DNA of 64,000 nucleotides from an uncultured Alistipes sp. (GTDB taxonomy: Bacteria; Bacteroidota; Bacteroidia; Bacteroidales; Rikenellaceae): positions 48,784-112,783 of the forward strand of contig CAJUAV010000004.1 in assembly GCA_910584485.1 (NCBI GenBank). The letters are read 5' to 3'. The position numbers were made by a program, and so were the translations under genes. The notes beneath the pieces were generated by a model. The model searched no databases and had not been told where the DNA came from. It saw only the letters and a program-made list of their open reading frames with translations. This document shows positions 34,493 through 43,320 of the stretch, piece after piece. Numbering within the stretch: position 1 is the stretch's first letter; each line of letters begins with the position of its first letter.

Positions 34493-36508
34493 ATGACTAT
34501 GGACGGATATTCTAAAACTCCGAAAGAGGAACGCATCAAGATATTACGATCGGTTATGCCCGAAGTTTTCGATGAAGGTAAAATCGATTGGGAGAAACTG
34601 CGCGCCGTATTGGGCGAAGATGTGAACATGGCCGACGAGCGCTATCGGCTGAACTGGGCGGGCAAAAGCGACGCATTCCGAGTGATGCAGGAGGCATCGT
34701 CAGCAACGCTTGTGCCGTGTCGCGAGGAGTCGGTAGATTTCGACAATACACAAAACATCTTCATCGAGGGTGAGAATATGGAAGTGCTGAAAGTGCTGCA
34801 GAAAAGTTATTTCGGCAAGGTGAAGATGATATACATCGATCCGCCTTACAACACCGGTAATGATTCGTTCATCTATCCCGACCGTTTCGCTGAAAGTCGC
34901 GAGGAATATATGCGTCGTGTAGGCGACAAGGACGATGAGGGATATATGCTCCGTGACGTGATGTTTCGCAAAAATAGCAAGGAGAACGGGCAATATCACA
35001 GCAACTGGCTCAATATGATGATGCCGCGTCTTTATTTGGCGAAGTCGCTGTTGCGCGAAGACGGTGCTATCTTCGTCTCTATCGACGATAACGAAGTGCA
35101 TAATCTTCGATTGCTGATGAATGAGATTTTCGGAGAGGAAAATTTTGTGGCGCAGATTGTATGGGAGCAAGGTCGTAAATCCATGGCGGCACAAGTGGCT
35201 GTTAATCATGAATATTGTTTGATATACTGCAAGAATCGCCTTGAAAATAATGCCTTCGATAGGGTTCATCTAAATTGGAATTGGCGAACAAAAAAACAGG
35301 GGCTTGATTTGATATATTCGACCTACGAATCGTTGAAAAAACAGTATGGTTCCGATTGTAAGAGAATAGAGTCGGAATTGAAAAAATTTTTTGCAGGATT
35401 GTCAGACGACAATCCTGCAAAGGCTCACAACCATTACCGAAATGTTGACCCGTTCCTTGGGATATATCACCCTGATAATATATCCCAAGGAACGGGTCAA
35501 GGAGGAAGGTTCGATATCATTCATCCTGTTACAAAGAAACCTTGTAAAGTCCCAACCGGAGGTTGGCGTTTTGCAGAAAATAAATTACCTGAATTATTGG
35601 CCAATCATCGAATTGTTTTTGGAAAAGACGAAACAACTGTTCCTTGTTTGAAACGTTATTTGAAAGAAACAGAATATGAGGTCTATCCAAGCGTTTTTTA
35701 TAAGGATGGAAGGGGTGCGTCAAAGCGAATAGAAAATTTATTGGGAGGTAAATTTTTTGATTATCCGAAAGATGAAGATATTATTAAGACATTTATAAGT
35801 CTTGTAACCTCATACCCATCAACCGAAGATATTATCTTGGACTTTTTTGCCGGAAGCGGTACGACTGCCCATGCTGTGATGCAACTCAACAGAAAAGACG
35901 GTGGAAAGCGAAAATATATCTGCATACAATTGCCGGAGCTTTGCGACGAGAATGGCGAAGCCGGTAAGGCCGGATACAGGACAATCGCCGATATCGCCAA
36001 AGAACGTATTCGTCGAGCCGGAGCAAAAATTCGTTCGGAGGTAGAAGCCGAACTGGAGAAACCGAGCGGACAATTGGATTTTGACGATGTACAGCAGGTA
36101 AAGATGCCCGATTTGGGATTCAAGGTATTCAAACTTGCCGACAGCAATTTCAAACAATGGCGTAAAATTCGTGGTTCGGAGACCGAGGATTGGCAGCAGC
36201 AGGTAATGGAATTCATAGACCCAGTGGCCGAGAATGCCACCGTCGGCAATATGGTTTACGAGTTGCTGCTGAAAAGCGGCAAGGATTTGAACAGTGCGAT
36301 TGCGCATAAAAATGGATATTACGCTGTCAATGGTCAAGAGTTGATACTGATGCTGGAATCGGCAACGCAGGAAACTGTGGATGCAGTATTGGCAGCCCAA
36401 CCCGAAAAAGTGGTTGCGCTCGACCGCTTGTTCGAAGGCAACGACCAATTAAAGACCAACACTGTTCTCCAAATGAAAGATGCAGGGATAACCTTTATAA
36501 CGATATAA
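34493..36508 (+). CDS. mod: Type III restriction-modification methyltransferase (Mod)
   Basis: About 671 residues. An adenine-N6 methyltransferase of the beta class: the catalytic motif DPPYNTGND (motif IV) is at about residues 121-129, and the SAM-binding motif DFFAGSGTTAHAVM (motif I) comes later, near 450. Between them lies the target-recognition region, with LSDDNPAKAHNHY and DIIHPVTKKPCKVP, which are conserved in type III Mod proteins. A GTG at 34478 is also in frame; ATG 34493 is preferred for spacing to the -7 box. The next gene starts 3 bp after the stop. Two perfect inverted repeats sit inside the coding sequence (35391-35420 and 35445-35500). Confidence 0.95.
   Translation: MTMDGYSKTPKEERIKILRSVMPEVFDEGKIDWEKLRAVLGEDVNMADERYRLNWAGKSDAFRVMQEASSATLVPCREESVDFDNTQNIFIEGENMEVLKVLQKSYFGKVKMIYIDPPYNTGNDSFIYPDRFAESREEYMRRVGDKDDEGYMLRDVMFRKNSKENGQYHSNWLNMMMPRLYLAKSLLREDGAIFVSIDDNEVHNLRLLMNEIFGEENFVAQIVWEQGRKSMAAQVAVNHEYCLIYCKNRLENNAFDRVHLNWNWRTKKQGLDLIYSTYESLKKQYGSDCKRIESELKKFFAGLSDDNPAKAHNHYRNVDPFLGIYHPDNISQGTGQGGRFDIIHPVTKKPCKVPTGGWRFAENKLPELLANHRIVFGKDETTVPCLKRYLKETEYEVYPSVFYKDGRGASKRIENLLGGKFFDYPKDEDIIKTFISLVTSYPSTEDIILDFFAGSGTTAHAVMQLNRKDGGKRKYICIQLPELCDENGEAGKAGYRTIADIAKERIRRAGAKIRSEVEAELEKPSGQLDFDDVQQVKMPDLGFKVFKLADSNFKQWRKIRGSETEDWQQQVMEFIDPVAENATVGNMVYELLLKSGKDLNSAIAHKNGYYAVNGQELILMLESATQETVDAVLAAQPEKVVALDRLFEGNDQLKTNTVLQMKDAGITFITI
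35391..35420 (+). repeat. 13-bp perfect inverted repeat inside mod
   Basis: Left arm TTGCAGGATTGTC (35391-35403), 4-nt loop, exact complement at 35408-35420. It lies in the target-recognition region of mod, over codons for GLSDDNPAK. Confidence 0.85.
35445..35500 (+). repeat. 23-bp perfect inverted repeat inside mod
   Basis: Arms 35445-35467 and 35478-35500 are exact complements (left arm begins TTGACCCGTTCCTTGGG), with a 10-nt loop. It lies 25 bp after the first inverted repeat. The reading frame stays open and the protein looks normal across it. Confidence 0.9.
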
Positions 36509-36511
36509 GAC

Positions 36512-37576
36512 ATGTTGAATGAAATTAAAATAAAAGGATATAAATCCATAAAAGATTTGTCGCTCGAATTAAAACCTATTAATATTCTGATTGGTTCTAA
36601 TGGTGTCGGCAAGACCAATTTCATATCGTTTTTCAGGTTGGTTAATAATATCTATGAGCAACGTTTGCAAAATTACACGATGCAGAATCGTGCAGAGAAT
36701 CTATTGCATTATGGCGTAAAATACACAAAGGAGTTATATGGTTATTTGCGATTTGCTCTAAATTCATATTCTTTTACTCTCCAGCCTCGTGATGATGGAA
36801 GTATGTTCATAGCAGAAGAGATGAGCTATTACAAGCCTCGTGGAAATGGATATGGAATGACGAATATAAGTGAAAGTTGCATAAAAAAATCGGATACTAT
36901 CAGGAACCAATGGCTGCGAGAGTATTTACAAAGCTATAAAATATATCATTTCCATGATACGAGCAAGGGAGCGCCGCTCCGCTCTGCTGCGGATGTCAAT
37001 GACAATAGAATATTAAAAGAAGATGGCGGGAATCTACCAGCCTATTTGTATTTGCTGCAACAGAAACACCCGAAAACTTTAAAGCGAATAGAATTGGTTA
37101 TTCAATCCGTAATGCCGTATTTCGAACGATTCGATCTGGCTCCGCAGGAATTGGATAATAAGATAGAACTCGTATGGAATGATATTGAAAATCCCGACAA
37201 ATACTTTGCTGCGAACGATTTATCGGATGGGAGTATCCGGTTCATAGCGATAGCAACATTATTATTGCAACCCGAATTGCCGAAAGTGATCATCATCGAT
37301 GAGCCCGAATTAGGGTTACACCCCGTTGCCATAACGAAATTGGCCGGCATGATTAAATCGGCAGCTGCACGTGGATGTCAAATGATTATCTCGACGCAGT
37401 CTGTCAATCTGATTAACCAATTTGATGCAGATGATATTATAACCGTGGACCGAAAAGATGGCCAATCGGTTTTCAGTCGGCTTGATAAAAAGACGTTGGA
37501 AAGCTGGCTTGAAAATTATTCCATAGGGGAACTATGGACGAAAAGTGTAATTAACGGACAGCCTACGATGTTATGA
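36512..37576 (+). CDS. AAA ATPase (AAA_21, SMC/ABC-like), paired with DUF4276
   Basis: 354 residues, one ABC-type ATPase head. Walker A is LIGSNGVGKTNF (about 26-37), the signature-like motif is DLSDGSIRF (about 239-247), Walker B is VIIIDEPELGLHP (about 263-275), followed by the switch region MIISTQS. There is no long coiled coil. The C-terminal YSIGELWTKSVINGQP is a typical tail of ATPases that pair with DUF4276. The next gene overlaps it by 4 bp (ATGA). Such ATPase/TOPRIM-like pairs act as sensor and effector in several phage-defence systems (OLD, PARIS); that role is inferred here. It sits inside the mod-res operon, not beside it. Confidence 0.9.
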   Translation: MLNEIKIKGYKSIKDLSLELKPINILIGSNGVGKTNFISFFRLVNNIYEQRLQNYTMQNRAENLLHYGVKYTKELYGYLRFALNSYSFTLQPRDDGSMFIAEEMSYYKPRGNGYGMTNISESCIKKSDTIRNQWLREYLQSYKIYHFHDTSKGAPLRSAADVNDNRILKEDGGNLPAYLYLLQQKHPKTLKRIELVIQSVMPYFERFDLAPQELDNKIELVWNDIENPDKYFAANDLSDGSIRFIAIATLLLQPELPKVIIIDEPELGLHPVAITKLAGMIKSAAARGCQMIISTQSVNLINQFDADDIITVDRKDGQSVFSRLDKKTLESWLENYSIGELWTKSVINGQPTML

Positions 37577-38250
37577 AACGATTGGTCGTTATTGCCGAAG
37601 GAGAAACCGAAGAAAGTTTCGTTAATAATATTCTGATTCCCTATTTCAATTCATTGGGAATTTACAATAGTATCCAGTGTTTTAAAACAAAACATTCTAA
37701 CGGAGGGCTTTCTAAATATTCATATATCAGGAAAGATATTATTCAAACCATATATGAAGCGGATGTCGTAGTGACTACTATGCTTGATTTCTATCGTTTG
37801 CCGTCTGGTTTTCCAGGCTCTCATCAATTTGACGCCGCCATATCACACGGCCAGCAAGTTGAAGCTATTGAAAATCAAATAAAAATTGATATAGAGCGGG
37901 TACAAGAACGACAGTTTGATAATTTTATTCCATATATCCAGCTCCACGAATTCGAAGCACTTATTTTTTCGTCAATAGCGGGGATTGATGCCTTGTTTGA
38001 AAGGTCGGAAATCGATTATCAAGGTTTGCAAGATGTTATTGATAACTATCCGAATCCGGAAGATATTAATAATGGACCCAATACTGCACCATCTGTTCGC
38101 TTACAGAGATTGATCCCTGGATATGACAAGGTAATATATGGAGTAGAAATTATTAAAGAGATTGGAATAGATACAGTATTATCCAAATGCCCTCGATTTA
38201 GTAAATGGATTAAAAAACTGAAAGACGCTCTCCATGAAACTGACTTTTGA
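37573..38250 (+). CDS. DUF4276 protein (TOPRIM-like effector candidate)
   Basis: 225 residues. LVVIAEGETEESFVNNILIPYF at the N-terminus carries the acidic residue of a TOPRIM-like fold. VVTTMLDFYRLPSGFPG and QLHEFEALIFS are the other DUF4276 hallmarks (the DFY replaces the DxD of classical TOPRIM). No signal peptide. It starts within the ATPase gene and ends 17 bp inside res, so it is translated as part of a single chain of four genes. Nuclease activity is possible by fold, not proven. Confidence 0.9.
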   Translation: MKRLVVIAEGETEESFVNNILIPYFNSLGIYNSIQCFKTKHSNGGLSKYSYIRKDIIQTIYEADVVVTTMLDFYRLPSGFPGSHQFDAAISHGQQVEAIENQIKIDIERVQERQFDNFIPYIQLHEFEALIFSSIAGIDALFERSEIDYQGLQDVIDNYPNPEDINNGPNTAPSVRLQRLIPGYDKVIYGVEIIKEIGIDTVLSKCPRFSKWIKKLKDALHETDF

Positions 38251-40879
38251 ACCCAACTTGGAATATCAGCAGGAGGCTATCAATGCGGTCGTCGGATTGT
38301 TCGAAGGACAAGCGCTTGAAAATTCCGATTACCGTTACGGTATGCAGGAGGATGGAAGGCTAGATTTCATAGACGGTGTCGGCAACCATCTTGCGCTTAC
38401 CGACGAACAGATACTTGCCAACCTGCAAAAGGTTCAGGAACAGAATGAAGTCGCCGTTTCAGAGGCATTTGACGGAATGAATTTCTCCGTCGAAATGGAG
38501 ACGGGAACAGGCAAGACTTACGTCTATCTGCGCACTATCTATGAATTGAACAGCAGATACGGGTTCAAAAAGTTCGTCATAGTCGTTCCTTCCGTACCGA
38601 TCCGTGAGGGAGTACTGAAGAATCTCCAAATTACACACGAACATTTCCAAACGCTGTATGACAATATCCCCGTCAATTACAAAGTATATGACCGCAACCG
38701 AATTTCGCAGTTGCGAGGGTTTGCCACGAGCGATAATATCGAGATTCTTGTTATCAATATCGATCCTTTTGCCAAGGACGAAAATGTCATCAATAAGCCC
38801 AATGATAAACTGAACGGACAGGAGCCTATAAAATTTATACAATCGACATGTCCTATCGTTATTGTGGACGAACCGCAGAATATGGAGTCGGAGAAGCGGT
38901 CGGCAGCCATAGCCAATCTCAATCCGTTATGTACGCTCCGTTATTCGGCAACGCATCGCAACCGCTATAATCTGATATACTGTCTGAATCCGGTAAGGGC
39001 ATATGATATGGGATTGGTCAAGCAGATCGAGGTGGATTCGGTGCTGGAAGAAAATTCGCAGAATGGCGCTTTTGTCGAATTAATCGCTATTACTGCCACA
39101 AAAACGAAAATTACAGCGAAAGTCGCTATCGACGTAAACGATAAAGATGGTGTTAAGCGCAAGAGTGTTAAGGTAAAAGTAGGGGACGATTTATACGATT
39201 TGTCCAATAATCGGGAGGTATATCGCTCTGGTTATTTGGTTGAAGGCATCGATGCGTCGAACGGTTTAGTCTCGTTTTCCAATAATGAAATCCTTTACCA
39301 AGGTCAGCAGCAGGGTGGTCTGAATGATGAGATAATGAAATTCCAGATTCGTCGTACGATCGAGGAGCATCTCAACAAAGAGTTGAAGCTGAATAAGCTG
39401 GGTATAAAAGTTCTATCTCTGTTTTTCATCGACCGCGTGGCAAATTACCGTTCTTACGATGCGCAGGGGACACCTGTTCAGGGAAAATTTGGCGTATGGT
39501 TCGAGGAGATATATAAGGAGTTAATTGCAAAGCCGATATATCAGTCGTTGAACAAGTATCCCATAGAGAAGATACACGACGGCTATTTTTCGCAGGATAA
39601 AAAAGGACGGTTGAAAGATACATCGGGTGAGACGCAAGCCGACGATAATACCTATAACCTGATCATGAAAGACAAGGAGACGTTGTTGGATATCAACAAT
39701 CCGCTGCGTTTCATTTTCTCTCACACGGCGTTACGCGAAGGTTGGGATAATCCGAATGTCTTTCAGATATGTACGCTGAACGAAACCAAATCCGAAATGA
39801 AAAAACGTCAGGAAATCGGACGTGGTTTGCGATTGGCTGTCAATCAGGATGGCGTAAGACTGTATGATAAAAATATCAATCGCCTGACGGTGGTGGCCAA
39901 TGAAGCCTACAACGACTTTGCGAAGGCTTTGCAGAACGAGCTGAAAGAGGATTGCGGCGTTGATTTTGGCAACCGTATCAAGCCTAAACGAGACAGAATT
40001 GCTATTACTTACCGAAAAGGCTTCGAGACAGATGCGTTGTTCCTCGCTATTTGGGAGAAGCTGAAAGCCCGGACGACCTATCGTGTCAAATTTGATACGG
40101 AGGAACTGATTCGAAATGCGGGACGGGCAATTAAAGACTTGCCCAAGATTGAGAAACCGTCTGTTCACTCGATTAAAAACGGAGTGGTAATTACCAATTC
40201 CGGGGTTACATCCCAATATAAGGGCGATCGGAGATCGACCGGTCAATCGGACTATGTTATTCCAGATATGCTCGGATATATCCAACGGCATACTGAATTG
40301 ACACGCAGTACTATAATGCGTATTATAACGGAATCCGGACGGATCGATGATTTGGCAGTCAATCCGCAGTTGTTTATGGATTTGGCGATCGCTTCCATCA
40401 AACGCGAACTTCACGAAAGGATGATTGACGGCATTGAATATCGCAGGCTGGGAGATTGTACCTACGAGATGAGATTGTTTGAGGATTGGGAGACCTATAA
40501 GAATGAAGATACATTTGAAGTATCGAAAAGGGATAAGACAATTTACGACCATTTCATTCCGCTGGATTCTGCTGTCGAGAATCAGTTTGCCAAAGATTGC
40601 GAGTCAAGCGATCAAGTAGAATTCTATTTCAAATTACCGGGTTGGTTCAAGATACCGACACCAATAGGCAATTATAATCCGGATTGGGCTATCGTATTTA
40701 AAGAAGATCGGAGGATATATTTTGTCGCAGAAACAAAAGATACCAGAACGCCGACGGTCGATATGTCAAAGTTACGCCCGGACGAGCAGGCTAAAATTAG
40801 ATGCGGAACGGCACATTTCAGGCTGTTCCCCAATTTGGATTATCAGGTGGTGAATAGCGTAAAAAGTTTGAAAAAATAG
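38234..40879 (+). CDS. res: Type III restriction endonuclease (Res)
   Basis: 881 residues. A helicase motor with Walker A METGTGKTYVYLRT (about 81), a DEAD-like box IVDEPQNMES (about 213), motif III YSATHRN, and helicase motifs in the second RecA domain (FSHTALREGWDNPNVFQICTL and KRQEIGRGLRL). The C-terminus has a PD-(D/E)xK nuclease: NYNPDWAIVFKEDRR followed by FVAETKDTR. With Mod it forms the type III enzyme, which cuts after ATP-driven communication between two sites. Complete and in frame. It starts 17 bp before the end of the DUF4276 gene. Confidence 0.95.
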   Translation: MKLTFEPNLEYQQEAINAVVGLFEGQALENSDYRYGMQEDGRLDFIDGVGNHLALTDEQILANLQKVQEQNEVAVSEAFDGMNFSVEMETGTGKTYVYLRTIYELNSRYGFKKFVIVVPSVPIREGVLKNLQITHEHFQTLYDNIPVNYKVYDRNRISQLRGFATSDNIEILVINIDPFAKDENVINKPNDKLNGQEPIKFIQSTCPIVIVDEPQNMESEKRSAAIANLNPLCTLRYSATHRNRYNLIYCLNPVRAYDMGLVKQIEVDSVLEENSQNGAFVELIAITATKTKITAKVAIDVNDKDGVKRKSVKVKVGDDLYDLSNNREVYRSGYLVEGIDASNGLVSFSNNEILYQGQQQGGLNDEIMKFQIRRTIEEHLNKELKLNKLGIKVLSLFFIDRVANYRSYDAQGTPVQGKFGVWFEEIYKELIAKPIYQSLNKYPIEKIHDGYFSQDKKGRLKDTSGETQADDNTYNLIMKDKETLLDINNPLRFIFSHTALREGWDNPNVFQICTLNETKSEMKKRQEIGRGLRLAVNQDGVRLYDKNINRLTVVANEAYNDFAKALQNELKEDCGVDFGNRIKPKRDRIAITYRKGFETDALFLAIWEKLKARTTYRVKFDTEELIRNAGRAIKDLPKIEKPSVHSIKNGVVITNSGVTSQYKGDRRSTGQSDYVIPDMLGYIQRHTELTRSTIMRIITESGRIDDLAVNPQLFMDLAIASIKRELHERMIDGIEYRRLGDCTYEMRLFEDWETYKNEDTFEVSKRDKTIYDHFIPLDSAVENQFAKDCESSDQVEFYFKLPGWFKIPTPIGNYNPDWAIVFKEDRRIYFVAETKDTRTPTVDMSKLRPDEQAKIRCGTAHFRLFPNLDYQVVNSVKSLKK

Positions 40880-40919
40880 TTAATAAGAACATACCGACTC
40901 TGCATTCCTAATATTTCAA

Positions 40920-41217
40920 ATGGGTAGCAAACTTGACAGTTTAGAGGTTTTGTATCAGGAAGATTCAGTTTGTCGAATATTTCGACGAACAGCTGCTGAT
41001 GGCAGGAGTCTGCCGTCGAATATTTATAATCTGGATGCCGTCATTTCTGTCGGCTATCGGGCAACTGCGATTCGTGTCATACAATTCCTGCAGTGGTATA
41101 CGTAGGTGTTGCGGCAATTCGCCATCCGAGGATAGGTTATCGATAAAATAGCGAATGGAAAACGGGGTATTCATCAACGAAGATCACAATTCCTCGAACC
41201 TTTGCTTGGAGTCAAAC
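40920..41217 (+). pseudogene. Decayed RhuM-family gene fragment
   Basis: The plus strand reads DSVCRIFRRTAADGRS, then NIYNLDAVISVGYRATAIRV and IQFLQW, matching the middle of RhuM-type proteins (which read YNLDAIISVGYRV and FRQWATKVL). After a TAG (41103-41105), the same frame gives VLRQFAIRG, another TAG, and VIDK. One frame over, MENGVFINEDHN continues the family sequence from 41155. The N-terminal part is missing. At least two stops and one frameshift, so it is dead. RhuM genes often occur with restriction-modification loci. Confidence 0.75.
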
Positions 41218-41370
41218 AGGCTATTGTTTTTGCTTACTAGTTAAAGTTCAACGTACATCTCTGTTCTTACTCTTTTAATACGATTGTTTTCTTCGAATGT
41301 TTGTTCGACGGCAGGAGGAGGGGGCATTTGCGGATTCGCCGACGGGTCGACGTGCTGCAAGAGCTCGAAA
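41218..41370. other. Right edge of the defence island
   Basis: AT-rich sequence gives way to GC-rich native sequence at about 41300-41330. On the minus strand, a frame without start codon runs from inside the ABC-F end to the TAA at about 41250 (DDFELLQHVDPSANPQ and on) with native-like codons. This may be a truncated gene end, but it cannot be assigned. Confidence 0.45.
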
Positions 41371-42975
41371 TCATCCGTTTCTGTGCAGTTCGACGGTTCG
41401 GGTCGTGCCGATTGCGCGGATGAAGCGGTCGTCGTGCGAGATGACGAGCAGCGTGCCGCGGTAGTTGCGGATCGTGTCGGTCAGGATCGCGAGGCTCTCG
41501 ATGTCGAGGTTGTTGGTCGGCTCGTCCAGCACCAGCAGATCGGGCATGCGGTCGGAGAGCATCATGCAGCAGAGCCACAGCCGCATCCGTTCGCCGCCGC
41601 TCAACCTCCGGCAGGGTTTGTCCCAGGTCGCGGGCGGGAAGAGGGCGCGGTTCAGTCGGGTTTTGATTTCGTGGTCGGCCAGCCGGTGCGCGTTGTGCCG
41701 CTCGGCCAGCTCCAGAACCGAAGCGGGCGTATCGAGCGCCCGATAGTCCTGATCGAGGTAAACGGCCGAAAAGTCGGCCAGTTCGACCGTTCCCGCCGTG
41801 GGAGGCAGCTCGTCCAGCAGAAGCCGCACGAGCGTCGTCTTGCCGCTGCCGTTGTCGCCCGCCACCTGTACGCGGTCGCCGCTGCGCAGCTCCAGGTCGA
41901 GCGGCTGCGGCCACAGCGGACGATCGCCGTTCCCGTAACCGTATTGCAACCCCGCAGCGCGAATCAACCGCTTGCCCGCGTGCAGCGCAGCGTTCTCGAA
42001 ATCGATCTTCAGCTCGCCGCGGCGCACCTGCCGCTCGCGCAGCTCCGCCAGCCGCCGCTGCGCATCGTCGATCAGGGCGGCATGCCGATCCCGCAACCGC
42101 GCCGTACTGTTCTGCGCCTCCGCACCGCGCGCATTGATGAGAATGCGTGCCTGTCCCGCCTTCGATTTGTTCCGTTCGCCCTGCGCGGCTCGGTGCTCCT
42201 GCCGTTCGCGCACCTCCTGCGCCCGCCGACGAGCCGCCCGCAACGCCGTCTGCTCCGCCTCGATCCGATCGTTCAGCGCCTGCTCCTCCGCTGCCCGCTG
42301 CATCCGATAAAAATCGTAATTTCCACCGTACGAACGAATGCCTGTCGCTGTCAGCTCGCAGGTCGTATGCAGCAGATTCAGCAAGGCGATGTCGTGGCTG
42401 ACCACCACGAGCGTCGCCCGCGTCGTCTCGATCCGATCGTACAGCTTGATTCGCGCCGTGCGGTCGAGGTGATTGGTCGGTTCGTCGAGGAGTACGATTT
42501 CGGGATCATGGAGGCTCCAGCCCGCCAGCATCGCCTTCGTGCGTTCGCCGCCGCTCAAGGCCGCAAGCGGCGTATCGAGGGGCGTGCCGCCCAGTCCCCA
42601 TTCGTCCAAGGCTGCGCGGCACCGCTCTTCGATCGCCCAGTCGTCGTCCAGCGTCTCGAAATCGGCCGCTTCGACCGACCCCGCATCGATCGCCCGCAAG
42701 GCCCGCAGCTTGTCGGCCGCACCGAGCAGGCTGGCGACGGTGTGCCCGTCAGAAGCCGTCTGCTGGGGGATGAAACAGGGATGCGACGAGACGGCAATGC
42801 TTCCCGCCGTCGGTGTCAGTCGGCCTGCCAACAGTTGCAGGAAGGTCGATTTGCCCGCGCCGTTGGGGCCGATCAACGACACTTTGGCCCCGTCGGGCAC
42901 CGACAGGCTGACCTCGGAGAATAAAAATGCGCGGTTGGGATAGCGGTACGAAAGACCGCTGACGATGATACTCAT
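41371..42975 (-). CDS. ABC-F family ATPase
   Basis: 534 residues from ATG 42975 (MSIIVSGLSYRYP), chosen because the domain begins there; the frame is open 48 bp further. Two ABC domains without membrane part: Walker A GPNGAGKST and GDNGSGKTT, signatures LSGGERTKAM and LSGGERMRLW, Walker B VLLDEPTNHLD and LVLDEPTNNLD. Between them is a charged linker (about residues 235-300, rich in Arg, Ala, Gln), as in ABC-F proteins that act on the ribosome. Some members give antibiotic resistance by target protection, others tune translation; which applies here cannot be told. Its promoter lies in the 75-bp repeat. Confidence 0.92.
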   Translation of the reverse strand: MSIIVSGLSYRYPNRAFLFSEVSLSVPDGAKVSLIGPNGAGKSTFLQLLAGRLTPTAGSIAVSSHPCFIPQQTASDGHTVASLLGAADKLRALRAIDAGSVEAADFETLDDDWAIEERCRAALDEWGLGGTPLDTPLAALSGGERTKAMLAGWSLHDPEIVLLDEPTNHLDRTARIKLYDRIETTRATLVVVSHDIALLNLLHTTCELTATGIRSYGGNYDFYRMQRAAEEQALNDRIEAEQTALRAARRRAQEVRERQEHRAAQGERNKSKAGQARILINARGAEAQNSTARLRDRHAALIDDAQRRLAELRERQVRRGELKIDFENAALHAGKRLIRAAGLQYGYGNGDRPLWPQPLDLELRSGDRVQVAGDNGSGKTTLVRLLLDELPPTAGTVELADFSAVYLDQDYRALDTPASVLELAERHNAHRLADHEIKTRLNRALFPPATWDKPCRRLSGGERMRLWLCCMMLSDRMPDLLVLDEPTNNLDIESLAILTDTIRNYRGTLLVISHDDRFIRAIGTTRTVELHRNG

Positions 42976-43041
42976 GATAAACGTTCGAAAATGGGGCCGC
43001 AAAGGGGCCTGTGAAACCTGCATGCTTGTTTTGGAAACGGC

Positions 43042-43061
43042 ACCGGTTCCTCGGAACCGGT
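43042..43061 (-). promoter_or_regulatory. Hairpin in the ABC-F mRNA leader
   Basis: A 9-bp perfect stem (ACCGGTTCC / GGAACCGGT) with a 2-nt centre, midway in a leader of about 120 nt. Leaders of ABC-F resistance genes often carry attenuators; no T tract follows here, so this is only a candidate. Confidence 0.35.
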
Positions 43062-43104
43062 TTATCGAACGTTGATTCTCATCGGAGTAATTTTAAATGC
43101 GGTG

Positions 43105-43136
43105 CAAAGATACGAATAAGCGAGGGCAAAAGCAAA
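43105..43136 (-). promoter_or_regulatory. Promoter of the ABC-F gene inside the 75-bp repeat
   Basis: On the minus strand, -33 TTTG (43136-43133), a 20-bp spacer and -7 TATCTTTG (43112-43105). The -33 box and spacer are repeat sequence, the same arrangement as at 107-138. Confidence 0.75.
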
Positions 43137-43275
43137 CACAGTTTGTATTTTGTCGAGCGGGAGTATCTTGGGCGCAGCCAAAGAGGATGAATAAGCGAGG
43201 GCAAAAGCAAACGCAGTTTGCATTTTGCCGAGCGGGAGTATCTTGGGCGGAGCCAAAGAGAATGAATAAGCGAAG
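43114..43275 (-). repeat. 75-bp tandem repeat, two full copies and a partial third
   Basis: Copies start (plus-strand side) at 43114, 43189 and 43264, exactly 75 bp apart, each beginning GAATAAGCGA. The unit is the reverse complement of the one at 1-138. The first two copies differ by a few substitutions; the third breaks off after GAATAAGCGA. Confidence 0.9.
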
Positions 43276-43320
43276 ATTCGGGTTGCCTGCTTTTGCCGAG
43301 TCGTCAAGGAAAGCGGATGC

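Noticed and set aside
35391..35500. CRISPR array or integron attC as explanation of the mod inverted repeats
   Set aside because: Only two unrelated palindromes, no repeat-spacer order, and the reading frame of mod is intact.
40965..41177. Minus-strand frame of 70 codons
   Set aside because: Opposite the RhuM remnant, whose plus-strand reading matches a known family.
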